Positions 1 through 10,100 of a stretch of 64,000 nt of DNA are shown here, one piece after another. The stretch covers positions 1 to 64,000 of the forward strand of contig JAFXXN010000145.1 of the NCBI GenBank assembly GCA_017542245.1. The letters are read 5' to 3'. Within the stretch, counting starts at the first letter, position 1, and every line of letters begins with the position of its first letter. Origin of the DNA: Lachnospiraceae bacterium. Its GTDB lineage: Bacteria; Bacillota; Clostridia; Lachnospirales; Lachnospiraceae. Under the pieces are notes generated by a model. That model was not told the DNA's origin. It saw nothing but the letters and a program-made list of their open reading frames with translations, and did no database searches. A program made the translations under genes and the position numbers.

Positions 1-354
1 CAGCGGACACTTTGATGCCAGTTTCGGGATTATCACAAATTCAAATCCTTCGTACTTTTTTCCGGGATAAAAATATCCTTCCTTAGGCAGCATTGTATCT
101 ATGCTTAGCATTCCTTTTTCAACATACCCATAGGAATCATCAGGGAAATGAACTTCACATCGTCCGTCAAGACAGCAGTTAATGAATATCATGTCATACT
201 CCGAAGATCCCTTATGAATGATCTCCTCTTTGTAAATACAGTTTGCAGAAATAAATACCCCATCCCAGATCCTTATCGAATACACATATGCTTTACCCGA
301 TGTATCCGAATAATCATTTTTGTTCTTTATATTACCTTTTAGATATTTTTCCAT
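1..354 (-). CDS. AraC-family transcriptional regulator, N-terminal part (runs off the window)
   Basis: This open frame on the minus strand starts with an ATG at 354 and continues past base 1 without a stop, giving 118 residues. The visible part resembles the N-terminal sensing domain of AraC/PchR-type regulators: a segment like YDMIFINCCLDGRCEV, then MLSIDTMLPKEGYF and YPGKKYEGFEFVIIP. The DNA-binding helix-turn-helix half would lie outside the window, so the family call rests on the N-terminus only. A GGAT ribosome site precedes the ATG. The promoter is well defined and carries a GTTAG-N6-CTAAT operator on its -10, so the gene probably belongs to the metal regulon described around 17 kb. Confidence 0.7.
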   Translation of the reverse strand, partial: MEKYLKGNIKNKNDYSDTSGKAYVYSIRIWDGVFISANCIYKEEIIHKGSSEYDMIFINCCLDGRCEVHFPDDSYGYVEKGMLSIDTMLPKEGYFYPGKKYEGFEFVIIPKLASKCPL

Positions 355-414
355 AGTTATCCTATAAACGTTTTTAGTTTTATCGATATATAATTATTTA
401 CATATCCTGTTTGA

Positions 415-457
415 GTTAGCCGAGGCTAATAATATCACCTGTTTTTTATTTTGTCCA
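415..457 (-). promoter_or_regulatory. Promoter with DtxR-type operator ahead of the AraC-family gene
   Basis: On the minus strand there is a -35 TGGACA (457-452), a 17-nt spacer and a -10 TATTAT (434-429). A palindrome TTAGCC-GA-GGCTAA (416-429), readable as GTTAG-CCGAGG-CTAAT (415-430), overlaps the -10. It matches the GTTAG-N6-CTAAC element found around 17-20 kb, and its position fits repression. Confidence 0.6.
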
Positions 458-530
458 CTCTGTTTTTGCTTTTTTACTCCATCTGACACACTTTATATAA
501 AAAGGCAACGGAAGGTTAAATTTTTACTAG

Positions 531-560
531 TCCAAAATAAAAAGAGCCTTTCGGCTCTTT
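531..560 (-). terminator. Intrinsic terminator of the aldo/keto reductase gene
   Basis: A perfect hairpin AAAGAGCC-TTTC-GGCTCTTT (541-560) is followed on the minus strand by a T-rich tract. It lies about 30 bases past the reductase stop codon. Confidence 0.85.
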
Positions 561-590
561 ATAATAATATATTTAAGTATATTTAGTATG

Positions 591-1442
591 TTAAAATGGC
601 ATTGTATCAGGGTTTCCTGACAGACCTACGCAGCCTGTAAGTCCTGCTATCAACTGAACATCTGCTTCTTCAAGTTCAAAATCAAATACCTTTAGATTTT
701 CCTCTATCCTTGAAGGTGTAACCGACTTCGGCAGAGGCAGATACCCTCTCTGAAGGCTCCAGCGGATACATATCTGAGCTATGCTCCTGCCATATTTATC
801 TGCAAGTTTCTTCATCTCAGGTACATCAAATATCTTACCAGTTCCAAGAGGACTATATGCTTCAAGGATCATCCCCTGTGATCTGCAGTACTCAACGGTC
901 TCATCCTGGGTCTCACCCGGACACAGTCTGATCTGATTTACCATAGGTTTAATCTTTGCTGTTTTAAGCAGTGCTTCAATATGATGTTTCCTAAAGTTAC
1001 TTATACCTATGGCACGTATCTTTCCGGCCTCATAAAGCTCTTCCATGGCTTTCCAGCTTTCAGCATTTGCCTTCTCCCAATGAGTTCTGTATGCTGCAGG
1101 GTTAGGCCAATGTATCAGGAACAGATCAACATAATCGGTTCCAAGCTGTCTCAACGATCCCTCAAATGAGCTCATAACGAGGTCATAACTATGATTGCTG
1201 TTCCAAAGCTTTGTTGTGATAAAAAGCTTTTTCCTGTCTACACCGCTTTCCTTAATGCCATATTTTACACAATCTTCATTTCTGTAGGCCTGAGCTGTAT
1301 CAATATGAGTATAGCCGGCTTCAATAGCACTTTTAACAGCCTTTACACCCACATCCCCATCAGGTGTCTGCCACATTCCGAATCCTATGCACGGAATTTC
1401 TACCCCATTAGAAAGTTTGTAAGTATCATTCTGATTAGTCAC
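591..1442 (-). CDS. Aldo/keto reductase
   Basis: This 283-residue protein is a cytosolic NAD(P)H-dependent reductase of the AKR superfamily, nearest to the 2,5-diketo-gluconate reductase/xylose reductase type. The four catalytic residues are visible: Asp48 and Tyr53 in IDTAQAYRNE, Lys78 in FITTKLW, and His111 in LFLIHWPNP. The C-terminal cofactor region (LPLPKSVTPSRIEENL) is also present, and the length is normal for the family. The start is a GTG at 1442 behind a strong GGAGGAGG ribosome site; no in-frame ATG fits better. It is a single-gene unit with its own terminator. The natural substrate cannot be read from the sequence; a broad aldehyde or ketone detoxification role is possible. Confidence 0.9.
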   Translation of the reverse strand: MTNQNDTYKLSNGVEIPCIGFGMWQTPDGDVGVKAVKSAIEAGYTHIDTAQAYRNEDCVKYGIKESGVDRKKLFITTKLWNSNHSYDLVMSSFEGSLRQLGTDYVDLFLIHWPNPAAYRTHWEKANAESWKAMEELYEAGKIRAIGISNFRKHHIEALLKTAKIKPMVNQIRLCPGETQDETVEYCRSQGMILEAYSPLGTGKIFDVPEMKKLADKYGRSIAQICIRWSLQRGYLPLPKSVTPSRIEENLKVFDFELEEADVQLIAGLTGCVGLSGNPDTMPF

Positions 1443-1531
1443 TTGCGTTTTCCTCCTCCGATAAAATATTTTTTCCTTGTATGCCTATGCTAACACAAAA
1501 TTATTTGTATTATCAAGAGCACTAAACCGTA

Positions 1532-2107
1532 TTATCTTGTAATCTCATCTATCTTCCTTTTCACTCCGTCAAGTCCAAGATAGTGGTAATAAATGAGAAT
1601 TTTTAACTCTTTGGCTATGCTTTCTTCGTCAGAGTATTTTAGTAGGATATCTGTCAATCCAAATATAATGATTTTGGAAATCAGTTCTTTAGCCCCTTCG
1701 TCATCTATGGGACAGGCTTCTATAAACTTTCCGATAATGGCTTGTTCTATAAGATTCCTGTCATTTTTCGCATTAGAGCGCAGCATTATCAGCATACCAG
1801 ATCGATGATTGCTCATAAGTTTTGCCAGAATGGACGATATCTCTTCACACTTTTCAGGTGTATATTTACCTATAAAATCAACAGTAAAAAAGACTATCAT
1901 TAGTTTAGCTATCTCTGCTCTTGCTGAACCTACCAATGTTTCATATATTTCTTCCTTTGAACTGTAATAGCGGTAAATGTTGCTTTTGCTGATATAACTC
2001 CTGTCAGCTATCATCTTAAGCGAAGTGTCATCATATCCATTTTTGATAAACAGCTTTTCAGCAACTGACAAAATCTTATTCTGTATATCGTCTTTTTTAA
2101 TCTGCAT
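1532..2107 (-). CDS. TetR/AcrR-family transcriptional regulator
   Basis: The 191-residue protein has a typical N-terminal TetR helix-turn-helix (KNGYDDTSLKMIADRS, then SKSNIYRYYSSKEEIYE) and an unassigned all-helical ligand-binding half. The reading frame can be opened upstream to 2206, but the ATG at 2107 follows a good AGGGAG site and starts directly before the DNA-binding domain, so the upstream 33 residues are unlikely to be translated. It lies downstream of, and on the same strand as, an FtsX-type ABC exporter, separated by a large inverted repeat. That pairing is common for TetR repressors of drug or peptide exporters, and I infer that it controls that exporter. The ligand is unknown. 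Confidence 0.85.
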   Translation of the reverse strand: MQIKKDDIQNKILSVAEKLFIKNGYDDTSLKMIADRSYISKSNIYRYYSSKEEIYETLVGSARAEIAKLMIVFFTVDFIGKYTPEKCEEISSILAKLMSNHRSGMLIMLRSNAKNDRNLIEQAIIGKFIEACPIDDEGAKELISKIIIFGLTDILLKYSDEESIAKELKILIYYHYLGLDGVKRKIDEITR

Positions 2108-2165
2108 ATAGTTACTCCCTGTAATAATAATGTATTGCTCTCTCGCCTTCGCTCGGCGGCTGGTC

Positions 2166-2211
2166 GGTCGGTGCGATTTAGAATTATGTCTTCGGCCTAA
2201 GCGCACCGACC
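2166..2211. repeat. Inverted repeat between ABC exporter and TetR gene
   Basis: Arms GGTCGGTGCG (2166-2175) and CGCACCGACC (2202-2211) are perfect and extended inward by TTAG/CTAA pairing. The element begins 3 bases after the permease stop codon. No T-tract follows on the minus strand, so it is more likely an RNA-stabilising or repeat-derived hairpin than a clean terminator. Confidence 0.6.
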
Positions 2212-2213
2212 TC

Positions 2214-4583
2214 TTATTCCTGAATTAATTTATAAGCCGAAATCTTCTTAATCTTGCTTGACATCATGAAACTGAAAAAGAAAACTATGATTATTACTGC
2301 AATAGCCGGTCCCATCACTAGCTCCGAACTAACAATCAGATTCGAGCTCTTTATGCCGAAGCCGCCAAGCACAAGTCCGAAAAACGGATTTATAAAGAAA
2401 TATCCTACTATCGCTCCTACTGCAGCTGCGATTGCCGTTGCGGGGACGAACGAAAGCGAAAGCTGCATTCTCAGCTGTGTACTGGTAAATCCAAGCGCTT
2501 TCTTTATACCAAATTCCTTTTCTCTCTTTACAAAGATACTTTTCATTAGCAGTCTTATTACCAGCAGGATTATCACAATATTTACCGCAACCAGTATGAA
2601 TACTATAAATCCTACCGCAAAAACAGGTGCATTTTCCTTGCTGTGAGTGTATCTGTAATTATTTTCAGTCTCGGTAATATTGGCGTCATGCAGCTCCTCA
2701 CCTTTCTTTAAGATATCATCCACCTTTTCTTCATCTGCATCGTCGACACTCACTCTGATGTACTCGTAGCCGGTATTTACACCCATCTCTTTTGCTGCTC
2801 CTTCAGTCACATAGAGCCTGTTATTAAGTGCCGACTGCTGGAGTCCAGTTATCTTAAATTCCTTCGTCTTACCACCATAGGTAGTCTTGATCGTATCGCC
2901 TATTCCTATCCTAAGTTCATCTGCAAGATAACTTCCAAGGACGGTTTCATCATCCTTTTCAAACATTCTTCCCTTATACAGGTCAAAACTGAGGGCTGAT
3001 GGATCAGTTGTATAACAGAGATTGGTTTCCTTATCACCTACATATGCGTAGTAAAGCGCAAGACCGTAAAACTTGCTTTCATTATCTATCACTTTAAGAT
3101 GCTCTATTGTTTCCCCTACGGCTTCAGAAGAAGTATTCTTTACATAGTAGTAGCCGTCAGCCACATCACCGAGCATCATTCTCTGTAACTTTGAAATATC
3201 TACTTTAGTATTATAATACAAAACCGCAGAAAATGCAGTTAAAAATGCAACTGACAGGATGATGCATATGATAACGCAGCTTTGTACAGGTGACTGAAGG
3301 AATGTCTTTATCGCAAGCAGTATATCTACCTTGCCCTTGGTGTTTGCCATAGGCATATGGTTCTTCAAGTTTTTAGCAGAACTGAATCCAAATCTTAGTG
3401 CATTTGCAGGATGAAGCTTCTTAATCCGCGCAGTTGAAAAGAACACTGTAATCGTACTGATAACAAGTACTCCACCCAGGATTATTAGACTAAACTCAGG
3501 GAAAAATCTTGTTTTCCATATAAGACCGGTAATTTCTCTGATGAGTGACTGCTCTATAAGCGGATAAACTATATATGAAAGTGCGATACCGATTACAGAA
3601 CCAATTAAACCTATCATCATGTATTCTGCCATCAAAGATACTCTTATCTGTGAAACGGTATATCCAACAGCCTTAAGTGCTCCGATATTTTTCACATCTC
3701 TATTAATATTATTGTTGATCGTAAATACTATTATTATAACACATATGATCAAGATAAGTGCTGCAAATGCTCCCATAAATGCAGCTATTATATTTGAAAT
3801 AGAAATATATGCCTGTCTTCCCTCAATATGTGCAAATCCGTCTGCCGGGATATGAAGTTTTTCTGCAAGTGTATCCTTAGTTTCTTTAAGACTCTTCTCA
3901 ACATTAAAGCCATCCCTGACGTTTACACTCACAATCTTATCGCATATGGAATCAGACCCGCTTTTAAGAATCTCATCACGATCTGCCATCAGGATTTCAA
4001 ACTCGTTCTTTTCAACCATCGCTGAATAGTAGGTCTCAAACCCACCCATATACTGATGCTGATAAATGCCTGCAATTATATATTCATATTTACCCTGATT
4101 AGTATCAAGATAAACCTTATCCCCAATTGTAAGATCATTGCTGAGAGCGGTATGAATATTCAGATATAGCCTTGAGCCTTTGATAGTATCATCCCGTTTA
4201 GTAAATACGATCACCTTTGTGTTATCCGCATCATCCACATTCTGGATCATCAGATATTCTTCTGTTTTTTCTTTATCATTTTTATCAGTCTTTAGTTTGT
4301 ATGAAGGGAAGCAGACTACATCTGACATATGAAATGCTTCAACATAATCCGCATCCTCAAACATCTCCCTAATGTCGTCCTCTGAATCAGGAACATAATA
4401 GGATGCAATAAAGGTAAAATAATCAGGAAGATTCAGTTCTTCTACATATTCATCAAACAGATTCTCATACTTTGATGCCATGAGACCGATGTTCATAAGG
4501 AATGTCGACAAAATCATTATCAAAAGGAAAATGGTCAGTATGGTTTTGTCTTTACGTATATGTGATTTTATTAACTTGATCAT
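2214..4583 (-). CDS. FtsX-type ABC transporter permease
   Basis: This 789-residue membrane protein belongs to the MacB/FtsX permease superfamily. It has an N-terminal membrane helix (about residues 17-36), a large extracytoplasmic domain, and a first FtsX core with helices at about 265-385 that includes the NIGALKAVGYT coupling segment. A second extracytoplasmic domain follows, then a C-terminal FtsX core that includes FGIKKALGFTSTQLR. The duplicated architecture is usual for Firmicutes exporters of peptides or lipids and for relatives involved in antimicrobial resistance. The ATG at 4583 is followed by a hydrophobic helix, as expected. It sits 40 bases downstream of its ATPase gene in one operon. 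The substrate is not deducible. Confidence 0.88.
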   Translation of the reverse strand: MIKLIKSHIRKDKTILTIFLLIMILSTFLMNIGLMASKYENLFDEYVEELNLPDYFTFIASYYVPDSEDDIREMFEDADYVEAFHMSDVVCFPSYKLKTDKNDKEKTEEYLMIQNVDDADNTKVIVFTKRDDTIKGSRLYLNIHTALSNDLTIGDKVYLDTNQGKYEYIIAGIYQHQYMGGFETYYSAMVEKNEFEILMADRDEILKSGSDSICDKIVSVNVRDGFNVEKSLKETKDTLAEKLHIPADGFAHIEGRQAYISISNIIAAFMGAFAALILIICVIIIVFTINNNINRDVKNIGALKAVGYTVSQIRVSLMAEYMMIGLIGSVIGIALSYIVYPLIEQSLIREITGLIWKTRFFPEFSLIILGGVLVISTITVFFSTARIKKLHPANALRFGFSSAKNLKNHMPMANTKGKVDILLAIKTFLQSPVQSCVIICIILSVAFLTAFSAVLYYNTKVDISKLQRMMLGDVADGYYYVKNTSSEAVGETIEHLKVIDNESKFYGLALYYAYVGDKETNLCYTTDPSALSFDLYKGRMFEKDDETVLGSYLADELRIGIGDTIKTTYGGKTKEFKITGLQQSALNNRLYVTEGAAKEMGVNTGYEYIRVSVDDADEEKVDDILKKGEELHDANITETENNYRYTHSKENAPVFAVGFIVFILVAVNIVIILLVIRLLMKSIFVKREKEFGIKKALGFTSTQLRMQLSLSFVPATAIAAAVGAIVGYFFINPFFGLVLGGFGIKSSNLIVSSELVMGPAIAVIIIVFFFSFMMSSKIKKISAYKLIQE

Positions 4584-4623
4584 TGTTGTTTTCTCCTATT
4601 ATCGTGAACTTGCCTTCCAGTGA

Positions 4624-5388
4624 CTACCATCCCATTTTCTCTAAAAAAGTCCTCAGTTTCTGATGCCGTTCTTTGTCACCGCTCACATACTTGCCAAGTT
4701 TGCATTCTCCAACTATACCGCCATCCTTAAGATAGATTATCCTGTTGCCGCGTCTGGCTGATTTTATGTCATGAGTAACCATCACAACCGACTGTCCTGA
4801 CTCATTTATATCTGTCAGTACATCCAGTACTGCCTTAACACCTGCACTGTTTAATGCTCCGGTAGGTTCATCTGCAAAAACAACATCAGGATCGTTTATG
4901 AGAGCTCTTACCATTGCACATCTCTGAGCCTCGCCACCGGACATCTGAGAAGAAAACTTTTCCGTCATATCCTCCGGGATACCAACCTTGTTAAATAAGT
5001 TTGATGCCTTTTTCTTTAAATTTTTCTGCTTCTGTCCGGTCAGCATTCCGGTACTGATCACATTGTCCATAACGCTCATGCTGTCTATCAGATGTACCTG
5101 CTGGAATACAAATCCACAGTGCTTTCTTCTGAAAACAGCAAGCTTATCATCGTTCATATTTGTAATATCTTTACCACAGTATGTTATATGTCCGTCAGAA
5201 GGCCTGTCCATGCCCGAAAGTGAATAAAGCAACGTAGATTTTCCTGCTCCCGATGAACCCATAATAACCGTAAAATCACCCTTATAAATCTCAAGATCAA
5301 GATTATCAATAACCGTCTGTTTCTTTCCGCCTATTGAGAAACTCTTTTCAAGTTTTTCTGTCTTGATTACAACTTCATTATTATTCAT
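4624..5388 (-). CDS. ABC transporter ATPase (MacB/LolD type)
   Basis: The 254-residue protein is the ATP-binding partner of the downstream FtsX-type permease. Visible motifs are Walker A GSSGAGKST (residues 44-52), the Q-loop FVFQQVHLI, the signature MSGGE, Walker B VVFADEP followed by TGALN, and the switch His in MVTHD. This is the MacB/LolD/BceA-type subgroup. The C-terminus carries about 25 extra residues after the nucleotide-binding domain. The ATG at 5388 follows an AGGAGAC ribosome site. The gene is first in the minus-strand operon with a promoter-like region at 5527-5574. Confidence 0.9.
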   Translation of the reverse strand: MNNNEVVIKTEKLEKSFSIGGKKQTVIDNLDLEIYKGDFTVIMGSSGAGKSTLLYSLSGMDRPSDGHITYCGKDITNMNDDKLAVFRRKHCGFVFQQVHLIDSMSVMDNVISTGMLTGQKQKNLKKKASNLFNKVGIPEDMTEKFSSQMSGGEAQRCAMVRALINDPDVVFADEPTGALNSAGVKAVLDVLTDINESGQSVVMVTHDIKSARRGNRIIYLKDGGIVGECKLGKYVSGDKERHQKLRTFLEKMGW

Positions 5389-5527
5389 TGTACGTCTCCT
5401 TTTTTAGCCTCCCTCACCGTCATGACAGGATGCCTCTAATAATCAGTATTCAAAAGTAACCGCGTGCACAATTAAATAAATAGCATAAAGTGTTTGAAGA
5501 ATCAATAGTTTCAAATCAAAAGCGACC

Positions 5528-5574
5528 ACTATCAAAAATAGTTATCATAGTATATAAAAAATCCCCTTTGTCAA
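5528..5574 (-). promoter_or_regulatory. Candidate promoter and operator of the ABC exporter operon
   Basis: A minus-strand TTGACA (5574-5569) is followed by TATACT or TATGAT, at a 14- or 19-nt spacing, so the -10 is uncertain. Just downstream is a small palindrome ACTAT-CAAAA-ATAGT (5528-5542) that could bind the TetR protein encoded at 1532-2107. Apart from this and a loose inverted repeat near 5489-5515, the gap 5389-5714 holds nothing I recognise. Confidence 0.35.
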
Positions 5575-5714
5575 TTAACCCAAAATTTTCCCAAATAAGT
5601 TAAGTTTTTTATTAAAATAACCGATATATATTTTAATAGGGTAAAACTTTTTGGTGCATTACTTATAGTAGAAATAATATGTGTTATCACATGTTTTTCG
5701 GAAAGAAGGTGTCT

Positions 5715-7124
5715 ATGAAGCATGTATCGGGTAAAATCAAATGGATCTTTGCTGTAGGCCAAATGGGGTGGTCTATTCTTGCAGGAATCATAGCAAATCT
5801 GCTAGTCAATTTCTATCTTCCTGATTCTACCGATAATGGCATTATCACATTCGTAACAAGTGCCACATTTATTGGGTTGACAGTCATAGGTCTCATCACT
5901 GCTTGTGGCAGAGTTGTGGATGCGGTGACTGACCCCTGGATAGCAAGTATGTCAGATAACTGTAGGAACAAACTTGGTAAACGAATACCTTTCATGAGAT
6001 ATTCCGCATTTCCTTTTGCTCTGCTTACGGTACTGATATTCTGTTGTCCGGTGCGTGGGGAATCTGTAGCAAATATCATATGGCTTGCAGTGACCATGAT
6101 ATTGTTCTATATATTTATGACCGCATACTGTACTCCTTACAACGCATTGATCCCGGTGCTTGGCAGAAATCAGAAGGACAGTATGGACATATCCACCTAT
6201 ATTTCCCTGACTTATATAGTGGGCACAGGAATAGCTTTTTCCGGAAAGATGATATGGGAGGCTGTTGCAAATGCCACCGGCTGGGATTACTATTTCAGTG
6301 CACGACTGGTACTTGCAGTTCTTGCCGGTATAGCTCTTATCTGTATGCTTCTTCCGGCTTTCATTATAAAAGAAACCGATTATGACACTACACCTCCTGT
6401 AAAGGAAAATGCTTTTAAATCTTTGGCTAAGACCTTTAAAAATAAGCATTTTAGAGTTTTTGTACTTTCAGATATTATATACTGGATTGGTATAACTATA
6501 TTCAATACCGGTTTTATCTACTATGTTGAAAATCTCCTGGCACTTGATAACTATATGGTGCTTTTCATTTTCATGACTTTTGTGACATTTATCTGTTACC
6601 CGATAGTAAATATCCTGTCCCGAAAATTTGGCAAGAAAAAACTGCTTGTGTGGGGATTTGCCCTGTTTGGATTCGCATTTCTGATTTCTGCATTTGCTGG
6701 GAAAGTTTCATTTATTCCAAATCAGATATATGGCTTTATTATCTGTGTACTGGTCGGGGTTCCACTTTCAATTCTGGGTGTCATACCCCAGGCTATAGTT
6801 GCTGATATAGCAGAAAGTGATTGCATAAACACCGGTGAAAATAGGGATGCGATGTTCTATGCAGCCAGAACCTTTGCTTTTAAACTAGGACAGTCTATTG
6901 CAATGATAATATTTACTTCTCTTGCTGTAGTCGGACAATATACCGAGACTAACGATGCCGGTGTAGAAATACTAAAAAACAACGGAACCGGATACCGTAT
7001 AAGTCTTGTGATCGCACTGGTCCTCTGCGTCATAGCTATGGCTATCATACTTTTCTACGATGAGAAAAATGTTATGAGAACTATAGAAAAGGCACATAAA
7101 GAGAACGATGGGAGGAAAAATTAA
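5715..7124 (+). CDS. GPH-family (glycoside-pentoside-hexuronide) MFS sugar transporter
   Basis: The 469-residue protein has about 12 membrane helices and resembles the MelB-type cation:sugar symporters. Its N-terminal segment (GQMGWSILAGIIANLLVNFYLP) and the loop DAVTDPWIASMSDNCRNKLGKR, split here by the first helix pair, match the conserved GPH signature region. I chose the ATG at 5715 because a GAAGG ribosome site sits 5 bases ahead; the frame opens 36 bases earlier. The stop overlaps the next start (TAATG at 7124), so transport and hydrolysis genes are translationally coupled. With a GH36 enzyme downstream, import of an alpha-galactoside such as melibiose or raffinose is the natural inference. 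Confidence 0.85.
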   Translation: MKHVSGKIKWIFAVGQMGWSILAGIIANLLVNFYLPDSTDNGIITFVTSATFIGLTVIGLITACGRVVDAVTDPWIASMSDNCRNKLGKRIPFMRYSAFPFALLTVLIFCCPVRGESVANIIWLAVTMILFYIFMTAYCTPYNALIPVLGRNQKDSMDISTYISLTYIVGTGIAFSGKMIWEAVANATGWDYYFSARLVLAVLAGIALICMLLPAFIIKETDYDTTPPVKENAFKSLAKTFKNKHFRVFVLSDIIYWIGITIFNTGFIYYVENLLALDNYMVLFIFMTFVTFICYPIVNILSRKFGKKKLLVWGFALFGFAFLISAFAGKVSFIPNQIYGFIICVLVGVPLSILGVIPQAIVADIAESDCINTGENRDAMFYAARTFAFKLGQSIAMIIFTSLAVVGQYTETNDAGVEILKNNGTGYRISLVIALVLCVIAMAIILFYDEKNVMRTIEKAHKENDGRKN

Positions 7125-10100
7125 TGATAAATCTGAAATATTCTGTAATGGGAACACAGGTAGCTACCCGGACTTCCGATACAAATGTAGTGATAGAAGA
7201 AAAAAGGTTCTGTAACAGAAGGACAGTTACAATTACTGCCTTTCAGGATATAGAGCTGATAGATGCTGATATATCTATGAAGAAATATTTTAATCCCACA
7301 GATTTGATTATGGCAAACGGGTACCAGTCATGGACTGAGACAAAAGAATTTGCTATAGGTGAATACCTTAATAATCTTAATAAAAGACCTAAAAACGTAG
7401 TAGAAAAGTTTAAGTTTAAGGCTTATGGCTCACAAGCATTTTGGGATATGCCTGTAGGGACACATCTAGGTTTTGACTTTTCCTACATCAAGGGAGAAAA
7501 AACTGTATTTATTGGTAATATGAATTTCGAAAATGCATACCTTCTCATATGGTTTGAAGAGGAAAAAAATCTGATCAGGCTGCAAAGCGACATAGAAGGC
7601 AGAAAACTTCAAAGCGGCGAGAGCTATACTTTGTTCGACTTTGTTATCCTGCCGGACGGGAAAGAATATTTTGACCGTTTTAGTCCCAGAACTAAAGAAA
7701 AACTATTCGGGTATACTTCATGGTACAATCATTATCAGAATATAAATGAAGAGCTGATAATGGATGCTTTGGAAAAATCCGATGCAAGGTTTAATTTGTT
7801 CCAGATAGATGACGGTTATGAAACTAAAGTTGGGGACTGGATGAATATAGATTCCGATAAGTTCCCGAATGGGCTCGAAGGTATAGTAAAAAAGATACAT
7901 GACAAGGGTATGAAGGCCGGTATATGGCTGGCTCCTTTTGTGGCTGAAACAGAATCAGCAGTTGCCAAAGAACATCCCGAATGGATTGTAAAAGATTCTG
8001 AAGGAAACAACATTTATGCCGGAAGTAATTGGAGCGGTTTCATGCCGCTTGACCTAAATAACGAAGACGCTGTAAATTTTGTCAGGGAGTCACTTAAGTT
8101 TCATAAAGAACTCGGGTTTGATTTCTTTAAACTTGATTTCCTCTATGCGGTAAATCTTTGCCCTATCCACGGAAAGACTAAAAGCGAAACTTCGGAATTT
8201 GCATACTCATTACTCCGGGAAGAGTTGGGAGATGCCTTGATACTGGGATGCGGTGCAACGCTATCGAATGCAAACGGGAAATTTGATTTCTGCCGTATAG
8301 GACCGGATGTATCCCTGTCCTTTGATGATGCTTTATATATGAGGATGTTCCACCCGGAAAGAGTTTCAACCAAGGTTACTCTCCAAAATACCATTTTCAG
8401 GAGTATGCTGGATGGGCATATGTTTATGAATGATCCTGATGTTTTTCTCCTGAGGGATGATAATATAAAACTTTCATTTGAACAGAGAAAAGCACTTACG
8501 AAAATAAATGCATTGTTTGGCTCTCTTCTTATGACATCGGATAATATTGCGGAATACGATGATGAAAAGAAAAAAATACTGGAGGATGCCCTTGCTATCT
8601 TTAAAAATGGCAGGCTTGTATCTTATACCAGGAAAAGCAAAAGTATTTTTATAGAATTTGAACTAAACGGAAAAAAACGCATCATTATTTATGATCCACA
8701 AAAAGGTACCATGCTGGAAAAGCAGAGACGGATAAGAAAAGATAAAAGCATAGATCATACAAAGATAATATTTGGGAATAAGATAGACAGCAAGGTTGTA
8801 GAAAAAGCTGAAAAATCAAAACAGAAATATATTGATAAATATGGTGATGATTCAGATAAAAAATATAGCTTTGATGTGACAGACGTTCCTGCTTTGGACA
8901 ATATCGGCGTAAAAAAACTGGTTTTAAAAGAATATGACGGTTATAATACCGGAGAAGTTTTTAGCTTAACTGATAATCCTCTGGTAGTAGGTAATATCAG
9001 GATGGGATTTGGTCATTACCGTATAAGCATAGCTATGGCTTCCTGTGCAAAGGCACTGGGCTATACTCCGTATTGGCTCGATCTTGCAGGTTTCGATGCC
9101 ACAGGCTCAAAAATGATACGTGAACAGAATGATATGTATTCACTTGCCTCACGCATATCACAGAAATCACACGCCTTTAACCATTTTGTGTGGGAGCCAT
9201 TGAACAAAGAAGGATTCCGTCAGATTACATATAATGCAAAGGATCAGAAAAATGCCGAACTTCTTAAGCCGATACTAAATGCATTGCCTAAAGATGTTCC
9301 GTATATAGCTACTCATGTGTGGCCCAGCCAGGCCGCAATTCATGCCGGAATGACACATGTGGTAAATGCCATCCCTGACAACTGGGCTATGGCGCTTCAT
9401 CTTTCTGAAGGTGCTATCCATACCGTGCAAACGCCTTTTGCTTATCTGGGTTACAAGATGATGAACGGTTTTTCAAAGAAAGATCTCAAAGGAATGCCCG
9501 AGAAAGACCTGAAGATGGTAGGAAGGTATGTGGATCATGAGCTGCTCGTAAACTTAGAAGCCGATAATGCATTAAGAGTAAAAAGAGCAACCGAAAATGC
9601 TCCGATGAGGTTCCTGATGACGGTAGGCGGTGCAGGAGCCGGATTTGATCAGTTTCTTTCTATGGTAAAGCATCTGGTTCCTCTGGTAAGAAGCGGAAAG
9701 GCAGCTGTTTTTATCAACTTCGGCGATCATAAGGATGTTTATGAAAAGATGCAGAAAGCTTTGGGAGACATAAAGGTAAATAAATTCTTTGACGATTTTG
9801 AAGGATTAAAAGAATATGTAAATTCTATAAGAACAGGAAACGCAAAAGGAATAACCGCCATTTATGATCCTGATATTTTTAATGCAGTTTATGCTACAAA
9901 TCTGCTTATACCTGAAAGTGATGTGTTGATAACAAAACCCGGTGAACTGGCGTATTATCCTATTCCAAAGCTGTTTATGAAACATATCGGAGGGCATGAG
10001 GTATACGGTGCTTTATGTTCACAGGAAGCAGGTGACGGTACCTTTGAATGCGATACCGAGCAGAAAGCCAATGCTATGATAGACAGGTTCATTTATGATA

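Noticed and set aside
2108-2206. N-terminal extension of the TetR protein
   Set aside because: Basic, low-information residues encoded partly by an inverted repeat. The ATG at 2107 has a better ribosome site and fits the family.
5952-6449. Antisense frame of 165 codons inside the sugar transporter gene
   Set aside because: It lies opposite an intact MFS gene, has no ribosome site and matches no family I know.
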